DNA of 64,000 bases from positions 62,001 to 126,000 of the forward strand of contig NW_002476552.1 in the NCBI RefSeq assembly GCF_000189635.1, written 5' to 3'. Made by a program: the position numbers and the translations under genes. Below are positions 60,939 through 64,000 of this stretch, in pieces (position 1 is the stretch's first letter; every line of letters starts with the position of its first letter). This stretch comes from Tetrahymena thermophila SB210. Lineage: Eukaryota > Ciliophora > Oligohymenophorea > Hymenostomatida > Tetrahymenidae. The notes beneath the pieces are model-generated. The model had not been told where the DNA came from. It made no database searches and worked only from the letters and a program-made list of their open reading frames with translations.

Positions 60939-63127
60939 ATGGATAAAATTACCATCTAAAATCTAAAATGCAATAAGCATCCAAATAAAAACCTCCAATT
61001 TATTTAAGTAAACGATGTCCTCACACAACCTATTTCCACTAAACCTCTCTTTTACTGCTCTTCCTGTTTTAATCACGATCTTCACTTTAAATCTATCAAC
61101 TACCTTATGATTGAACAGATTTATTAAGAAGCTGATACTAATATCATCCCAAAATGGCCACCAGTCAACAACTATCAAATCATCTCAGATCTCATCGATC
61201 TTACATCAAATTAATCTTCGCTTGACTATGTCAAGCAAATTACAGACTTCTTTCATCAATTCAAAGAAGAGATTTTAAATAAAATAGATGTCATCTAAAA
61301 AAAGATGATCAACGAAGCCTTGAAATATCCTATTGATACACAGCAAATCATCAAAAGATATTAAGAAATTTCAAACATTCTTTAGTTTAAGTAGATTCTT
61401 AACAACGAATAACCAAATAACCTCGAAGATCATTCAACTCTCTGTAAAGAATTTATCTCACAAATGGAGTCTCAAAAAGATAAAAACACTGAATTATTGT
61501 AAAGTCTACTAACCTAAGCAAATTAATTAAAAACAAATTTCAATATGGAATATCCTCACATCATTAAATAGTAATTATTTACATTTATTGACCACATTTC
61601 TTTCTTCAATTTAGATATTCCTGAAGTTAGTAATACAAATCATAATAACACCAAAAGTCATTTTGAAGCTAATATTACAAATTAAAGNNNNNNNNNNNNN
61701 NNNNNNNNNNNNNNNNNNNNNNNNNNNNNNNNNNNNNNNNNNNNNNNNNNNNNNNNNNNNNNNNNNNNNNNNNNNNNNNNNNNNNNNAAGATCATTCAAC
61801 TCTCTGTAAAGAATTTATCTCACAAATGGAGTCTCAAAAAGATAAAAACACTGAATTATTGTAAAGTCTACTAACCTAAGCAAATTAATTAAAAACAAAT
61901 TTCAATATGGAATATCCTCACATCATTAAATAGTAATTATTTACATTTATTGACCACATTTCTTTCTTCAATTTAGATATTCCTGAAGTTAGTAATACAA
62001 ATCATAATAACACCAAAAGTCATTTTGAAGCTAATATTACAAATTAAAGAAATTAAATTGTAGATTTAAAACTAACATCTGACTTAATCATGAAGCTTGT
62101 TTCTAATAAATCAAACTTTTGCTCTGATTAATTCTTAAACAAGCTAAGTGAGAGTCTTTAAAGCATAGATCCTCTACTTAAATAGTTTACTTTCAAAACA
62201 GCAGTTTTCAAGGAAAATAAAGAATAAATTGATTTTTCCAAGATTAGTGAGGAAAAAATAAATTTGATAGAAGAATATGTTAAGCATTCAATAACTTTGT
62301 CAAGAGGGGAATAATAATTTGAATAGGAAGTAAAGGATAGTCTAGAAATCAAATAAATGACTTAAATTGTAGATTCTAAAATGAGTTTCTTGAGGTAAGA
62401 ATTCATATAATAGTTTGAAAAGTTCTTAGTTGATGTAAAACCTTTCTTAAAATAGATTAATTTCACTAATAGTTTTACTGACAAAAATAAATTTGATTTT
62501 TTCAGAAATTTGGAAGATAACAAATGGAATGCTTTGTATGAGGAAAGTTTACCCAATTTAGATCTAGAATTGTTTGCAACTAATTATAATAATGGGTAGA
62601 GAAATTGTGTGATAAATAAGAGAGAAAATGGTTATTATGAAATTGAAAAATTAAATAATAGTATTTGTTGGGTGAATTGTATATCAAATACAAATTTATA
62701 AAAAGATTAGAAGTATATTTTTAGGATAAAAGTTGAAAATCTAAATGAAGGTAATTAATTTATGATAGGTCTAATGAGAAATTCAAATGCTGATTAAACT
62801 AATGGATATTCATAGTAATTAAGTTGTAACTTAAAAAAAAACAATCAATCTGTAATTAAATGTGGAAGTTATGGTATTGATAAATAATTAAAGGGAGCAG
62901 GATTTAAGACAAGTGGAGAGAATATGATAGAACTAAGGTTGTGTATGAAAGAGTAGATTTTAGAAGTATTAGATTATCCTAATTATGAGTATAAGCTAGG
63001 ATTAGATGATAAATATAAAGAGAAGCTTACATAATTTGATGATCTAAGATTTTATCTAGGCTTTTGGAGTTAAGGAAGCAAATTAATTTTAATGGATGTA
63101 AAAATAGTGAATGAGTTTATAAACTGA
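60939..63127 (+). CDS. ZCS3: zinc finger / coiled region / SPRY-like protein, copy 3 (split by gap)
   Basis: Start 60939 and TGA 63125-63127. The reading frame breaks at the N run 61688-61787. The 262 bp before the gap (61426-61687) recur without change after it (61788-62049). The span of 2189 nt minus 100 N and one 262-bp copy is 1827 nt, exactly the length of ZCS1 and ZCS2, so the gene is very probably intact in the organism. Zinc ligands are kept; two changes in the N-terminal part (e.g. LFNQIYQEADTNIIP-like versus DQIFQEADTNIIP) and several in the SPRY-like region (GFWSQGSKL for GTYFQGSKL) distinguish it. Same family and caveats as ZCS1. Confidence 0.78.
61426..62049. repeat. Identical 262-bp sequence on both sides of a gap (assembly artefact)
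   Basis: 61426-61687 and 61788-62049 appear identical over 262 bp, ending and starting exactly at the N run. This is what results when overlapping contig ends are placed side by side with a default 100-N gap instead of being merged. Confidence 0.93.
61688..61787. other. Assembly gap of 100 N
   Basis: Exactly 100 N. See the flanking duplicate: the gap probably has negative true length. Confidence 0.97.
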
Positions 63128-63933
63128 ATTATATTATATATTTATTTAATAATAGTATATATGATATTTGATTGAATATTTATTTTCTTATTTTAAAATT
63201 AAAAAAATTATTTTTAAGAAATTCATTTTTAAAAGTTAATAATTAGCTCAATAAAAATATTTTAAATTAGGATTTTCGATATTAAATTTGAAAATAAAAT
63301 TAAAAAATTATTTTAAAATTAATGATTTGCAGAGACTTAGAAAATTAGTATATATAAAAGATGTAGGTGAAATGATTAATCTGGAGATATTGGAGAAATA
63401 TTAGATACTAATAACTAAATGTCCGATTAAATAGGAGAAATAGAGAAATTAATTCAAACATGTGAAGTATATGGAGTATTATTCTTATCAGGAAATTGAA
63501 TGGCCAAATTTTAAAATGGTAATCTAGTAAATTCTGTAATAAATTTATTTTCTTTCTTGAATTTAGTGATATATCTTAAAACTGTAAAAAATGGAGAAGA
63601 TTTACCTTATTTGTACATCTTAACTAAATAGTTTCCAAGAATTAGATATGAGTGATTTGTCATAGTGAAGTTTCAATAGAAAAATAAACCTTGTAATGAG
63701 GTCATATGCGCTATAATGTTAAAAGGTAGAGAGACTTGAGTAGGAAGTAAAAGTTAGCAGACGGTTTAATAGTTGTCACTGAATATAGGTAAATTATTAA
63801 ATTTTTTAATTCATAGTTTAACTCCATTTTTTTTTTTGATCGATAAAGAATTTTTTTATTCTTTTTATTTTTAATCCTACTATTAATTATGAGCATATGA
63901 TTGATATCAAATAATAAATATAGTCAGATTAAC

Positions 63934-64000
<67 letters not shown>
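63128..64000. other. AT-rich end of window with weak coding hints
   Basis: A frame from ATG 63372 reads plausibly for 49 codons (NLEILEKYQ, HVKYMEYYSYQEIEW) to a possible donor at 63519 or 63529, and an AG acceptor lies at 63565-63566, after which one joining gives YDISQNCKKWRRF and another NGEDLPYLYILTKQ. The competing frames mean I cannot settle a gene model; it could be a fragment. No similarity to other genes in the window is seen. Confidence 0.3.
63934..64000. repeat. (GTTA)n microsatellite at window end
   Basis: About 17 perfect GTTA units run to the last base. It is not the ciliate telomere repeat (GGGGTT in Tetrahymena). Confidence 0.95.

Noticed and set aside
61688..61787. ZCS3 as a truncated gene followed by a second fragment
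   Set aside because: The identical 262-bp flanks and exact length arithmetic favour an unmerged contig overlap.
63934..64000. Telomere-like terminal repeat
   Set aside because: GTTA is not GGGGTT, and the repeat runs to an arbitrary window end; it is a microsatellite.

Overview
The window is ciliate nuclear DNA, most likely from a Tetrahymena species. It is very AT-rich, in-frame TAA and TAG read as glutamine, every convincing frame ends in TGA, and short AT-rich GT...AG introns are common. Two runs of 100 N mark scaffold gaps. Species cannot be fixed from the sequence, and I saw no tRNA, rRNA or CRISPR.

Layout. (1) 793-5665 (+): a full-length ABCC-type ABC transporter in seven exons. (2) 6315-8592 (+): an LRR protein with a unique N-terminal region (LRR-H). 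(3) 9321-17899 (-): two LRR genes, LRR-A and LRR-B. (4) 18364-21407 (-) and 21646-22143 (+): a divergent pair of likely mitochondrial genes, a DNAJC11-like J protein and a twin-CX9C protein. (5) 23418-28316 (+): a more diverged, 20-exon LRR gene (LRR-G). (6) 28596-41769 (-): LRR-C and LRR-D. (7) 43718-47684: two near-identical genes for a small secreted 8-cysteine peptide. (8) 48224-60622: a tandem duplication of about 6.4 kb, each copy holding a minus-strand LRR gene (LRR-E, LRR-F) and a divergent plus-strand intronless gene for a zinc finger / coiled region / SPRY-like protein (ZCS1, ZCS2). (9) 60939-63127: a third copy of that gene (ZCS3), interrupted by a gap that looks like an assembly artefact. 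(10) The end is AT-rich with a GTTA microsatellite.

The main biological signal is the LRR family. In LRR-A to LRR-F each leucine-rich repeat is one exon, nearly always exactly 90 nt, always bounded by phase-2 introns. All six genes share the same 5' cassette (a 36-39 nt start exon and a 50 nt second exon) and the same 3' exon (91-94 nt). Exon and intron were copied together as units of roughly 300-400 bp. Because the exons are symmetric, units can be gained, lost or skipped without changing frame; reconstructed coding lengths are all divisible by three except where a visible lesion exists. This looks like a modular system for fast diversification of a solenoid protein. I recall 90-nt LRR exon families being reported from Tetrahymena genome comparisons but cannot check that here, so the family may be known; the particular lesions, cassettes and neighbours here may not be.

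Assembly notes. The gap at 61688-61787 is flanked by identical 262-bp sequences, and removing one copy plus the Ns gives a gene exactly as long as its two paralogues. The gap at 17416-17515 lies inside a repeat array and probably hides collapsed units.
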